From Gnetum montanum (Eukaryota > Streptophyta > Gnetopsida > Gnetales > Gnetaceae), in the NCBI GenBank assembly GCA_015680685.1, contig MNCI01022727.1:63499-127498 (forward strand): DNA of 64,000 nucleotides, in the 5' to 3' direction. How positions within the stretch are numbered: position 1 is the first letter of the stretch; each line of letters starts with the position of its first letter. The notes under the pieces were generated by a model. That model saw only the letters and a list, made by a program, of their open reading frames with translations, was not told the origin of the DNA and ran no database searches. Made by a program: the position numbers and the translations under genes. This document shows positions 12,005 through 22,420 of the stretch, one piece after another.

Positions 12005-12802
12005 TGATGAATGCGATATCGATATCACATTTGCCACACGATATCTCATATGTAATATCGTGTCCTGCCTCATCTTCTAAATAAGAGGTGGTGCCCTTTG
12101 TTCTAGAGTTAGTTTTAGACCCTTAGCCAAACTCTTGCAGTTTTCCCATTCCAAAGTTAGAATAATTTCTATGTGCCCACAGTAGGAGTCATAGAGTGAA
12201 CAGATCTTTATTTGAGAAAATTATACCTGAGCACACATTTCTGTATGGCAATAAAGATGAACGTTATGATAAACCTTGCATCATACAGACTAAGCTAATT
12301 AGTAATTAATTTTTATTGAATGTTTAACACTTTCCTAGTTAATTAATTTCTCTCTCAACCCTTGATCCTCTTAGTTAAGTGCACTCAGTACGACCACTTC
12401 GAGCATGCTTGTAGCACTTGGCAACCCAGTAACGATTAGCGTTTGGTAATCCTAGTAGTGTTGCATTGGTTCAGGATGTGTACGGCAAGTGGGAACGGAT
12501 ACTGGTGTTAGGACAATTATAATCTAGATAATGAATAGTTAATGTAAGTTAGTCACTTAGTTCTCTTTCCCTTTCCCTTATTAGCATAAGACATCAAAAA
12601 GATAAATGTTATAAAAATCATGTACCTCAAGCTTACTTAACCATACAACCATGACAATACAAGTAAGTTTGGGAAGACTGATTGATTAACCCTGAGTGTT
12701 CCGTTAAGGCGCGTAAGCACTTAGTCCTTGGAATTCGACCAAATCGTGTGTGAAACACTCGTATTTGTATGGTTGAGTGTAGGGGTACCTCGCCACTCAT
12801 CA
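12005..12802 (+). mobile_element. 3' LTR of Tat-like element E
   Basis: 798 bp from TGATGAATGCG to CACTCATCA, preceded by the polypurine tract GTCATGGGGGTA (11993-12004). U3 has repeats of CGATATC. AATAAA is at 12250 and the U5 hairpin at 12410-12465. The chance ORF at 12633-12836 lies in U5. Confidence 0.88.
12410..12465 (+). other. U5 hairpin, copy E
   Basis: Arms TGTAGCACT (12410-12418) and AGTGTTGCA (12457-12465) pair over nine positions if two G-U wobbles are allowed. The loop has the same two TTGG(T/C)AA motifs as the other copies. Confidence 0.55.
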
Positions 12803-13870
12803 ATGGGGTTGAATAATTAAATAAGGGCCTTCCCACCTAGTTGTTAATTTCTCTAGAAATTTATGTAGTCTCATATTATAAAGTAAAACTTTATCATGTA
12901 TGGAAAATTATTTTTAAAATATACTCTTATCGTGTAATGTTTTTATTTGTCATTTTACGATTCCTTGTTTGTTTAGAGCATGTAGCTGTATTTCATCAAG
13001 TTCATGAAGTTGACTAATTCTAGAGGCTTGGTTCATGTCTTCATCAAAATTAAGCTATTGGGCTAATTGTAAGGATTGATATTTTAGTTCGATTGGTAAT
13101 AAACATAACTTACCATAAACCAATTGATAAGGTGAATATCCTAAACTTGGTTTATAAGTAATTCTATAAGCCCAAAGTGCATCTTGTAATTTTTTAGACC
13201 AATCCTTCCCTTTAGTACATATAGTTTTTATTAATATATTTAAAATAATTCTATTAGCATTTTCTACTTGGCAATTTGTTTGTGGGTGATAACTAGTAGC
13301 TATCATATGTTGGATACCATAAGACTTAAAGGAATTTTTCCATGATTTTATTGAAAAAATGGGTTCCTTGATCATTAATGATTGCCTATGGAGTTCCAAA
13401 ACATGTTAAAATATTTTCCCTAAGAAATGCTACAACTACCTTTACATCGTTTGTTGGGATGGATTTTTTTTCTACCCATTTAGTACATAGTCAATACAAA
13501 CCAAAATGTATTGACATCCATTAGATGGTGGAAATGGGCCTAAAAATTTTATATAGCACACATCAAATGCTTATGTTATTAAAATTGATTTAAGGGGCAT
13601 TTCATGTCTTTTTCTTATGGCTCCCATTTGTTGACATTTATCACACTCTTGCACATACTTATGTGCATCTTTAAAAATGGAGGGCTAATAAAATCCATTT
13701 TGAAGGATTTTGATAATAGTACGTTTGCTATCAAAATGGCCTCCTCCTAAATCATCATGGTACATTTGTATAATTTCTTGTTGTTCATTTTCAGCCACAC
13801 ATCTTCTTGACATGTTATCTTTACATATTCTATAGAGGTATGGACTACTCCAAATGTATCTAGATATGCT
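12803..13870 (-). pseudogene. Integrase of element F (Athila-like), C-terminally truncated
   Basis: On the minus strand, an N-terminal zinc region is seen from about 13800 (H-F-D-S-K-R-T, then C-D-K-C-Q-Q near 13640). The catalytic core follows, and at 13055-13399 an open stretch holds Y-H-P-Q-T-N and Q-V-E-N-A-N-R (family Glu retained) and W-A-Y-R-I-T-Y-K. The first Asp position reads Y-I-K-F and the second region is damaged, so it is dead. The C-terminal part (H-E-L-D-E-I-Q-L, later R-W-E-G-P-Y) runs to 12803, where LTR E cuts it. The normal role is integration of element cDNA. Confidence 0.85.
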
Positions 13871-14036
13871 ACGTAAGAAAGAATTTTTTTTCTTCCTTAG
13901 TCCAATTGGTAGGAGTTTTCATAGTAGCAAGATAGTTGGCTATATTAGCAAACTAAGGATCCTTCTTTGTAGAAAAAAGTTGTTCATTAGGAAATTCATC
14001 ATGAAAAATTCCTTGTGTTCAGTTTTGATCAAGAGT

Positions 14037-14450
14037 TTATAACCTAGAAAGATTGCATGCTACTACATTTTCCCTACCTCTTTTATCTAGAATAACTAAG
14101 TCAAATTCTTGGAGTAATAAATACCATCTCATTATTCTTGCATTTTCTATTTTTTTGGTAGCTAAGAATTTAATGGCTGAATGATCAATATATACTCTAG
14201 TTTTATATCCAATTAAATAATGTCTAAATTTATCTAGAGCATATACAATGGATAATAATTTTTTTTCTGTAGTTGTATAATTTACTTGGCCTTGGTCTAG
14301 ACTTTTGGACACATAATAAATCACTCTTGGTTTATTATCAATGTATTTTCCCAAAACTACCTCCATTGCTATGTCACTAGCATCACACATTAAATCAAAT
14401 GGATGATCCCAATTAGGTGCATTTAATATAGGGGTCGTGGTTACTCATTT
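14037..14450 (-). pseudogene. RNase H domain of element F
   Basis: The open stretch 14037-14390 starts M-C-D-A-S-D. It has T-T-T-E-K-K-L-L, Y-I-D-H-S-A-I-K and W-Y-L-L-L-Q-E-F-D, ending near N-V-V-A-C-N-L-S-R-L. The family catalytic Asp, Glu and Asp positions are present. RNase H removes the RNA strand during reverse transcription. It follows RT after a frameshift near 14440. Confidence 0.88.
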
Positions 14451-15250
14451 TTTTAGTTCCAAAAATGCTTCATGACAATCATTGGTCCAAACAAATGAAA
14501 CATCCTTTTCTAGGAGAATATATAGTGGTTTAGCAATTTTTGAGAGATCTTTGATAAATCTTCTATAATATCCAGCATGTCCTAGAAAGGATTGAAGAGT
14601 CCTTAAATTGGTTGGAGCTGGTAGTGTAGATATGACTCTTATTTTCTCATCATCCATTCTTATCCCTTCTTTAGAAATAACATGTGCTAATACGATGCCA
14701 CTTGTAACCATTAAGTGACTCTTTTCCTAACTTAATTTTAAGTTTTTATCTATGCATCTATCTAAGATGCTCAAGATGTTGTAAGGTTTCATCATAAGAA
14801 TCCCTATAAATTGAAAAATCATCCATAAAGATTTCAATATAATTCTCTAACATATTTGAAAATATTGAAATCATGGTTCTTTGGAAAGTGGTTGGTGCAT
14901 TACAAAGGCCAAAAGACATTTGTCTATAAGCGAAAGTTCCATAAGGACATGTGAGGTTATTTTATGTTGGTCTTTAGGGGAAATAGGTACCTGATTGTAA
15001 CCACTAAATTTGTCCAAAAAATAGTAGTATTCATGTCCTTCTAATTTTTCTAGAATTTGATCTATGTATGGTAATGGAAAATGGTCCTTTTTTGTGTTTT
15101 GGTTTAATCTTCTATAGTCTACACAAACTCTCCATTTTCCACCTTTTTTTGGAACTACAGTAATGGAACTTACCCATTCACTATCCACTATTGGATAAAT
15201 GATTTCTTCTTTCCAAAGTTTTGAAATTTCATCTTTAACTATTTGTTTTA
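14445..15250 (-). pseudogene. Reverse transcriptase domain of element F (Athila-like)
   Basis: From 15188 down: S-E-W-V-S-S, V-V-P-K-K-G-G, C-V-D-Y-R-R-L-N, K-D-H-F-P-L-P-Y-I-D-Q and F-L-D-K-F-S-G-Y-N-Q. A frameshift near 14960 follows. The active-site box F-M-D-D-F-S-I-Y lies near 14820-14845. The thumb and connection region is at 14445-14711 (S-F-L-G-H-A-G-Y-Y-R-R-F-I-K-D). At least three frame changes or stops break it. The motif order and wording match Athila-branch Ty3/Gypsy RT. Confidence 0.9.
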
Positions 15251-15599
15251 ATGCTGGATTAATTCATCTTGGGGGAATTCTTATTGGTTTGACATTGTCT
15301 TCTAGATATGATGTTGGCAAATGTTGGGTGAGATTCCTTGGTGAAGGTCCTCATAGCTCCATGCAAATGTTTCAGATTTTCTATGTAAAATTTCTAATAA
15401 TTTTTTTTTCTTATTTATTGGTAAGTTGGGAGTTTATTATTAATGGTTTATTTTGATCTAAAAAGATATACTTAAGTGTATTAAGTAATTCTTTAAGCTC
15501 TAAGGAATCTTAATTTGTAGATTGAATTATTTCTCTAATATTTTCTGACCCTAAATTTAGAATTTGGTCAAGGAGATCTTGTTGTTCCTTAGTTGAGGG

Positions 15600-16150
15600 G
15601 TCTAAAGGTCTTTCCTAAAAATTATTTAACACTAAGGTTTCCCTATCTTATGCCATTGCTGAAGTGGGTAGAGTGTAAAGCATTCTTGCTTCCTTCAAGT
15701 TTGTATTTAAATGATCTTCTTTTACCTTATCATATATATTTAGTGTAAAAGTGAGATTTGCAAATGAGAGTTGAAGTTGGCCAAATCTACAATTAATTAT
15801 CACATCATCTATTGCTAACCAAGGTATACCTAATATAATAAGGAAACAATCAAGATTTTTTACTTCCAGGACAACAAAATCAATTGGGCATTTTCCATTT
15901 TCTACCTCTATTATTAAGTCTTCTATGATTCCTATGGGTTTTACACTTGAACCATCAGCCAATGATATTGTCATGTTTACTCTTCTTATATCTTCTATAT
16001 CTAGTGATCTAGCCATTTCAAGAGGCATAATATTAATACTAGCTTCTAAATCCAATAGGGCATTCCTAATTTCTTGTTCATTTATCTTAATTAGAATGGT
16101 AGGAACTCCTGGATCTTGGTATTTAGGAATTTCATGTCATTGTATAAGTT
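15600..16150 (-). pseudogene. Aspartic protease domain of element F
   Basis: On the minus strand the sequence reads D-P-G-V-P-T-I-L-I, then A-L-L-D-L-E-A-S-I-N-I-M-P. In this family the active loop is D-L-G-A-S; here Gly is Glu. It continues L-A-D-G-S, V-D/I-D-F-V-V-L, I-I-L-G-I-P-W-L-A. One open frame covers 15648-16055. Retroelement proteases mature the gag-pol polyprotein. The Gly to Glu change in the active loop probably inactivates it. Confidence 0.85.
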
Positions 16151-16159
16151 GAGAAAGGT

Positions 16160-17000
16160 TATCAACTAAATAAACTTGTTTAGGGATTTTTTCTTTTCTT
16201 CTCCTAGTGCATAATTCCCTTAAGTATTTGGCATAGAGTGGTGTGTCTTTTACTGCTTGTTCTAAAGGAATATGTAAGTATAATTCACTAAACATTTTTT
16301 TAAGATGGGCTTTGATTGTGAAGTTTTCTTATAATCATTTAGGGAAAGGAGGTAAAATTATATTTCTAGAGTGTAATGGTTGTTCTTTTTCCCTAGTTGG
16401 TTGATCTTTCTCATTGACTACTTGTGGTTCTATTTCCTCTTATGTCTCTACCTCTTGGAATCTTACCCTTTTTTTGGATTCAATTTTTTTCTGCTCCTTA
16501 TAGTAATGGAATGTAATTACTCTTTAGATTTTCTTTGAGATGTAGGATTAGGTTTAGGTTGAGATGGTAATTCATTTCTAGTTAGGTCCTAAAATCTTCT
16601 TCTAGTTTCACTCATAAATTGTCTACTTTCTTCTATAAAGGAAGTGAGGCTTTGGGTGAGTTTATCCAAGTGTTCATTAGTTGGATTCTTAAATGGCCTA
16701 AAATTATTTTGAGGATATTGTTGTAGGTAAAATGGTCGTTGAGGAAAGTTCATTGTTGGTTGGCTTTTAAATTGTTGAAAAGACTTAGCCAACTCTTGCA
16801 TTTCCTCTTGACAATAATGCAAGGCTAGGCAAGTTGTTTGGTCATGTTGGGAACTTCCACAAATGTTGCATGCTTCACTTTGGATTCCATGAGCTTGTTT
16901 TTTAATTAATCATGTTAACTCATCGACTTTTCTATTTAATTGTTCCATTTGTTGAGTCATGCCTTGCATAATGTTGGGTTTTAGCCAACATTTACTTTGG
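16160..17000 (-). pseudogene. gag C-terminal part of element F, with CCHC zinc knuckle
   Basis: On the minus strand near 16830-16875 a complete knuckle reads C-N-I-C-G-S-S-Q-H-D-Q-T-T-C (C-x2-C-x4-H-x4-C). It is followed by a Gln/Pro-rich stretch (16589-16822, with repeated F-P-Q, Y-P-Q and F-K-N). A spacer towards the protease (16160-16580) has several stops. The nucleocapsid binds element RNA. Upstream is a single N at 17001, where the strand of the gag sequence changes. Confidence 0.8.
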
Positions 17001-17001
17001 N

Positions 17002-17188
17002 ATTTAAAGGGTTATGTATAAAAAATCCAAACCATGGCTTCCCAGCCCATCAGTTAATCCAAATATTTGTAGAAGGTTTAATACCCTATTGTAGGAAAAA
17101 TGTTGACTTTGCATGTGGGGGAAATATTTTAAATGTAACACCAGAAGATGGTTGGAGAATTATAGATTCATTAGTAGACCAAAGTAAA
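17002..17188 (+). pseudogene. gag core fragment of element F in reversed orientation
   Basis: Open on the plus strand throughout, while all neighbours in F code on the minus strand. It reads H-G-F-P-A-H-Q-L-I-Q-I-F, then F-A-C-G-G, and T-P-E-D-G-W-R-I-I-D-S-L. This is the wording of an Athila gag core, the part expected just upstream of the zinc knuckle. It is bounded by an N at 17001 and a 285-bp gap. The position fits and only the orientation is wrong, so a flipped contig in the scaffold is the simplest explanation. Confidence 0.75.
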
Positions 17189-17473
17189 NNNNNNNNNNNN
17201 NNNNNNNNNNNNNNNNNNNNNNNNNNNNNNNNNNNNNNNNNNNNNNNNNNNNNNNNNNNNNNNNNNNNNNNNNNNNNNNNNNNNNNNNNNNNNNNNNNNN
17301 NNNNNNNNNNNNNNNNNNNNNNNNNNNNNNNNNNNNNNNNNNNNNNNNNNNNNNNNNNNNNNNNNNNNNNNNNNNNNNNNNNNNNNNNNNNNNNNNNNNN
17401 NNNNNNNNNNNNNNNNNNNNNNNNNNNNNNNNNNNNNNNNNNNNNNNNNNNNNNNNNNNNNNNNNNNNNNNNN
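17189..17473. other. Assembly gap (285 N)
   Basis: Unknown bases; frames called across it are meaningless. A further single N is at 17001. Confidence 0.99.
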
Positions 17474-18194
17474 AAAATGGAGGAGGTACATGATATGAGG
17501 ATGATCCCATAGTATAAGTTGAAGCTACTATTAGATTACTATCGGACTTGGTTATGAGATTCCTATTGGTGGAGTTTGTATATTCAAAGTACTTATTGGT
17601 TGGGTAATACCTCCTATTGTGGTAGTATTTAGATTTTGAGATCTTGCCCCTATAGTTGAACTCATGGTTGATGTTGGAATGTCAAATAGAGGGTTCCTAA
17701 TTATGGAAAAATTAGGTTATATTTTCTCGTTGGGATTTTGTATCTTCTGAGGGGAAGAATAATCAGATCTTGATCGTATTGGTTATTCTTGATTTTGATT
17801 TTGGTTAACTTTTGTACATTTATAAATGCTAAGAGTGCTTCTAGATGGTTGAATTCGTGTGGGTTTATTTGGTTGCTTTGTTGATTTCATAAATACTCTT
17901 TGTTGACACCTTCATGGGCTACCATTCCTAAAAATTTACAAATTGATTTAATGGTTGTGGCTTTAATTGAAAATTTTTTAATGGTTTCACTTGGCGGTAC
18001 AAGAAGATTTCTCAAATTTTTCTTTATTTTTATTTTTATTTATTTATTTCCAATAAGAAAAATAAGTAAAAGAAACCATTTTTGAAAAAAATAAAAGAAA
18101 AATAAAATTCTAAAATAAAATGCATTAACAAATAAATAAAATAAAATAAAATAAAATCTTATTGAACCCTTAATGATGGTTAACTTTGTTGACC
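17474..18194 (-). pseudogene. gag N-terminal region and leader of element F
   Basis: On the minus strand a low-complexity stretch rich in Ser, Thr, Asn, Gln and Pro is readable (for example S-S-T-I-G-A-R-S-Q near 17650). Several stops and frame changes interrupt it. It leads from the primer site at 18195-18214 towards the gag core. A/T-rich repeats (TTTA)n and (AAAAT)n lie at 18027-18155. I cannot fix the start codon. Confidence 0.55.
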
Positions 18195-18214
18195 TCCTCG
18201 GCAATGGTCCCAAA
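18195..18214 (-). other. Primer binding site of element F (tRNA-Asp type)
   Basis: On the minus strand TTTGGGACCATTGCCGAGGA directly follows the LTR end. It matches the Athila-type sequence TTGGCGCCGTTGCCGGGGA, which is complementary to the 3' end of plant tRNA-Asp, at all but four positions; three of the four differences are G to A. Confidence 0.8.
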
Positions 18215-18215
18215 T

Positions 18216-19845
18216 TGACGAGCTAAGCAAAATTTGGTGTTGGATACCTTTAAAATTTATTTATTTATTTATTTTTTGTTCTAGAGATTGTTACCTCATC
18301 TGTGACTGACTGACCCATGAGTCGTATCCTATGGAGGAATGGTTAAAAAGTCAAAGAAATCATTAAGACAATAAATACTTAGAATTGAATCCAATTAAAT
18401 TCCATACTTATGCTTGTCACTTATAAGTAAAATTATAAACCTTTATCCTAACTTCTAATCATAAGTGCAAGAATAAAGATTTATAATTAAATCAAATTGA
18501 AATTATAAATATTAATTGAAGATCACAAAGGAGATTTTCCTAAATTACAATTCTGCCTTGCTGTCTCCACAATGAAGCAATTTTAATTGTGAATTACAAG
18601 AATTGCCACAAGGCTCAACAAATCTTCAACAAAAATCTGAAGAATAATTAATTCCAATGTGATATGGAATTTATTGGTATCAACTCCTCCTTTCTTGTTT
18701 TCTCAAAAGAAATGAATTTTCTTTTGATGTGTATGCATAATCGATTTTTCTATTTCCTTTTTTTTTAGTGTCAAATGAATGGCTTATTTATACTGCAATA
18801 AGGTTTAAAAAGAAATATTATAATAATATATGGGTATTGCAAAACCTAATATCGATTCACTAAAATTGGTACTACTGCTAATATTGGCTTTCTAATATTT
18901 TAAATTAATATGGATTCTCAAGGAAGTGACAAAAGAGACGTATGTATGCTCCACGTATTCATCCAAGAAGGTGAGAATCTGGTAGAAAAGCATGCATAAT
19001 AGCATCAATTGGTAAAATTCTTTGCCATGACCTTTGCTGGTGCCTTATCCTCATCAATCTCCACCACACCATTGTTTGTACTGATGTTTAAAAATAAGTA
19101 TTTTAATAATAAATGGATACGGAAGAATTTGATACCAATCCATTATTTTTGGTGTAGGTGCCAAATCTAGTGTTTTTGTTATCATGAATTTGCCAGAGAA
19201 ATGGTGGGAGAGGTTGCAAAAATAAAGAAGATAACTTAGACAACTCACAACTAGCAAAATTCTAGGAACATCATTGTTGTCATTGTTATCCAACGATGGT
19301 GATGGTGATGGTGGCAGGTTCAAATCTAGTAGTAACAACCCACGTTTTTCTCGATTCTCGGATTGCCATTGCGGTCGCAATGAACCACCTTCCCTATCAT
19401 CGTATAATATATATATATATAAATAATATTTTATAATATAGTTTATGTAGAATATAAATATATAATATAATATAATTTATATGAGGTATATATAATCTTA
19501 TTATATAATATTTATGTGTAAGGAATATATAGTTTATATATAATATATATATATATATAAGTAAGATATATATAATATTTAGGAATATATAATGTATACA
19601 TGTAATTATAATCTCATTAATACATAATAATTCATTGTACTAGTTAAACTAAAATTAAAATAAACTAAATCACACCAATTAACTAATCCTAAAATAATAA
19701 TAAATTAATATTTACAACTTACATAAACAAATAAAATAATCATTAAATAAACAATTAACTATATGAAATATAGAATGAAATTAATTAAAATGCATAATTT
19801 TGACAAAAATACTTGTTAAAATTGAACAAATTTTTTGGGTTAACA
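18216..19845 (-). mobile_element. 5' LTR of element F (right copy)
   Basis: 1,630 bp on the plus axis from TGACGAGCTAAGCAA to GGGTTAACA, homologous to 8773-10316. It has a local (TTTA)n expansion near 18255 and an (AT)n block at 19407-19590. The CTCCC duplication follows at 19846. Confidence 0.9.
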
Positions 19846-19850
19846 CTCCC

Positions 19851-20627
19851 CTAAAGTGTAGATGTTCCAAGACTAGAGTAGATCTCTACCAAAAATAGTA
19901 GACGTCTTTTCTAAAAGTTGGATTTTCACAAGAGACATCCTAGCAAAACCAGAGATGACTTAGATGCATGGGAAAACTTTCAAAAATGCCTAGTACAATT
20001 TGGGAAATAGCTAAAGCAAGATGGAAAGATTGGGGAGAAGGTGAGAAGACTTGGGGAATATCTAAAAAATCTCAAGTTGAGTGAAGAAAATGTTTCTAGG
20101 ATTCTTATCTTCTAATTGCTTATAAATATTGAAGTAATTCATCATTGTTAGTGCCAAAGTATCAAGTGCCGCAATGCTTAGTTCTATAGTGCCAAGGATC
20201 ACAGTGCCAAGTGCCAAAGTGCCAAGCATCAAAGTGTAATCACTAAAGGTCAAACATCCCAATAGAGGGTAAGAGAGAGAGCTCTTAAGGAAAGGGAGCT
20301 TGTGCAAGGAAGTTGAGTGAAAGGCAAGGGAGAGCACTTGAGAGAGGTTACGAAAATCTCTTATAAGTGTCTTGTCTTGAGCTTGGGCTCCATTGTGATC
20401 AATTGAGGGTTGAGAGGGGACAAGTGTGGCCTCTAAGATCCTTGGGAATGTTGTGAGTTGAGCTTGGCTCCTCATCTTTGATGTATTTTCTATGTATTTG
20501 AGAAATTTCTTAATATAAGTATTATTTTCTCTATTTTATTGTGTTGTTATTACTTTCTAAGCTAAATCTACTTAGAAGTTGTGGATTGGAACCTATTGGG
20601 ATCTATTGAGGTGCAATGCCTACTCTA
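19851..20627 (+). mobile_element. 5' LTR of element G, right part
   Basis: Continues the G LTR after the F insertion: CTAAAGTGTAGATGTTCC, AGATGACTTAGATGCATGG, then the AGTGCCAA repeat cluster and GTGGATTGGAACCTATTGGG, to CTCTA at 20627. It corresponds to 22650-23397 of the 3' LTR. ORFs on its minus strand are chance. Confidence 0.88.
20149..20237 (+). repeat. AGTGCCAA short-motif cluster in LTR G
   Basis: AGTGCCAA and close variants occur about seven times within 90 bp. A parallel cluster lies in the 3' LTR at about 22948-23022, so it is a feature of the LTR, perhaps U3 or R regulatory repeats. Confidence 0.7.
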
Positions 20628-20629
20628 TA

Positions 20630-20642
20630 TTGATATTAGAGC
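20630..20642 (+). other. Primer binding site of element G (initiator-Met type, decayed)
   Basis: TTGATATTAGAGC lies two bases after the LTR end. It matches the common Copia-type TGGTATCAGAGC with G to A and C to T changes. Confidence 0.65.
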
Positions 20643-20757
20643 AAAGTTTTAGAGGTTCCACACTTCTATGTTGAAGCTTGGTGTTTTTTTTAATGAAAAG
20701 AGCATTGTTGTGGATATTTGTGCATTTTCTTTTAGATATCATTATTCTTACTTTAGT

Positions 20758-22137
20758 ATGGCTTCAAACAAGAGGACAAATCAAGAGCTTATAAAAGAGC
20801 TTTAAGAGTTTAAGAACTTCTTTAAAGCTTTTGTAGTTGAAATGTAAGAACTTCTTCTCAAAGTAAAGGTCCATAAGCACTAAGATTTTGCAAAAACTTA
20901 AAGAAGGGATATGGAGAAATTCAAGACTAACATGGAAAATATTTTGAGGAGAATTGATAGAATATCTTCTAGCCATCAAGAAGGAAAGGAAGATGAAAGG
21001 TTTGGTGAAGTAGAGATCAATGAGAAAAGGAGTTTTCAAGTGTCTCTTATTGAGCAAGGGAGTGCTCAATACTCAAAGGTTTCAAGGGAGGGAACCAAGA
21101 ACTTCATCAAGGGGACTAAGAGATCTTCAAAGTCCAAGATGGTGTATGCTGCTGATAAAGGAGAGTTCTTACCTTATAGGTCATGGGAGGTGAATGGTCA
21201 AAGCCAAAAGAGTGGCAAAGATCAAGGGACTTCTTCAAGGAGGATCAAGAACATTACTAGAAGGTACAACACTTATTCCTTTTGCAATTTTTCTATATCT
21301 TTTGGCAAGGAAAAGGAGATTCTAAGTCAAGTTAAGATTATTTCATGGGATAGATGTGAGTCTTCTAGCCAAGGGATGTGGAAGAATAATTTCTTTAATG
21401 ATGTTTTTGATGAAACATATGTTAAAACTATGAAGGAAAGTTTACCTTTTGAATTGGTACCTCCAAAGTAGGATGAAGAGCTTGTTGATGATTCCTTTAA
21501 AGAGGAGAAGCCATTGGAATTAGGAACTCCTATTTGGGATCTTGAACCTTCAAGCTTTGATGAGATTGGATAGCCACATATTGAAGATCAAGTTGAATCA
21601 AAGATGAATGGGAGAAGCCATGGAAATATAAGTAATAGTGATCTTGACCTTGTTGATGGTAGTAATGTCTCTTATGTTGAAGCTAGTGTGATGGATGCTA
21701 GTTTTTCACTTTAGCTTGGTGGTGGTTTTTTCAATGGTAATGATGAGCATCATGATAATTGTGGTGATTGTGATGGGATTGAGAGTCATGTTGTGACTTT
21801 TGATGCCATTGTTAGTGAGAGGAAGACTAATAATGATAATTTGTTTAATGATGATGGCTATTGGAATAGTCATTGTGAGAAGATCATTATTGATGTAAGT
21901 GAAGACATTGATAATGATATGATTTTACAAAATGTGGAGATGCTTGATATTGATTATAGAAATGATAAATTTATGAAATGTGTTGATGGATTTGATTATC
22001 TTTGCTATAAAATGGAAGTGCAGCATGAAGGCAATCTACATGGTGGTGCTGAAAGGAAGCTAAGTGGTGGTCTTTCAAACACCAAGAAGAAGAAGGTGAA
22101 GAAAAGGAAAAAGAAAAGAAGAATTAAGAAAGCCTAA
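20758..22137 (+). pseudogene. Single long ORF of element G, function unknown
   Basis: A 459-codon frame runs from ATG at 20758 to TAA at 22135, with no frameshift and seven in-frame stops. All seven fit C to T changes of CAA, CAG or CGA. Four stops fall in the first 50 codons and three at 21469, 21571 and 21712. Residues 1-75 look like a coiled coil (repeated Glu/Lys/Leu, M-E-N-I-L-R-R-I-D-R-I). The middle is Asp/Asn/His-rich. The last 30 residues are a strongly basic tail of Lys/Arg runs ending K-K-A, like a nuclear or nucleic-acid-binding signal. I recognise no zinc knuckle, protease or RT. It may be a divergent gag-like protein, which is inference. Confidence 0.7.
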
Positions 22138-22420
22138 TCCTTTTTTCTTAATCTTATTCTTTGTTTATCATAGGTTTGTATCATCATGCAAATGCAAGGG
22201 AAGCATTATAAGGAGATGATCAAAAGAAGGAAGCATGGTGGGGCATGAGGACAAGCCCCCATGAGTAAGGGAAGCTCAAAAATTAAACCTCCAATGATAT
22301 TTATTCTCATGTTTGTAATGCATTTAGTCATGATTATTGTGATGGCATTGATACATGAGGACATGGTACCTTTTAGCTTGTGAAAGGTCATGAAGCATGA
22401 CATTTTTAAGGATGGAGAGC
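22138..22420 (+). other. 3' untranslated region and polypurine tract of element G
   Basis: Non-coding DNA between the ORF stop and the 3' LTR. AAGGATGGAGAGC directly before the LTR (22408-22420) is a plausible polypurine tract. Confidence 0.55.

Larger units (their letters stand above)
10360..12802 (+). mobile_element. Element E: 5'-truncated Tat-like element inside F
   Basis: From about 10360 the sequence matches the post-pol region of element B (GTGAGTCCACATCATCCA at 63770; GTGACTTCAAG at 10514 and 63917). It ends in a full 3' LTR at 12005-12802. On the right it abuts the integrase C-terminus of F at 12803. On the left it abuts the polypurine end of F. E therefore inserted into F, and the 5' LTR, gag and pol of E together with the 3' part of F were later deleted. 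No target duplication can be tested because the left end is lost. Confidence 0.75.
8773..19845 (-). mobile_element. Element F: Athila-like Ty3/Gypsy retrotransposon inserted in G
   Basis: The element lies between exact CTCCC duplications (8768-8772 and 19846-19850). Left LTR 8773-10316, right LTR 18216-19845. On the minus strand the order is 5' LTR (right), tRNA-Asp-type primer site, gag, protease, RT, RNase H, integrase. The part from the integrase C-terminus to the polypurine tract is mostly gone and replaced by Tat-like remnant E (about 10360-12802). RT, RNase H and integrase resemble the Athila branch. Several frameshifts and stops make it defective. An assembly gap (17189-17473) and a single N at 17001 lie within gag. 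Confidence 0.9.

Noticed and set aside
12633-12836. 67-codon minus-strand ORF
   Set aside because: Crosses the U5 end of LTR E into the integrase of F; it is a chance frame.
16997-17512. Long ORFs crossing the N gap on both strands
   Set aside because: Most of their length is unknown bases; only 17002-17188 is real coding sequence.
20062-20475. 137-codon minus-strand ORF
   Set aside because: Lies in the 5' LTR of G. A shorter parallel ORF (22914-23174) occurs in the 3' LTR because the LTRs are copies; no domain recognised.
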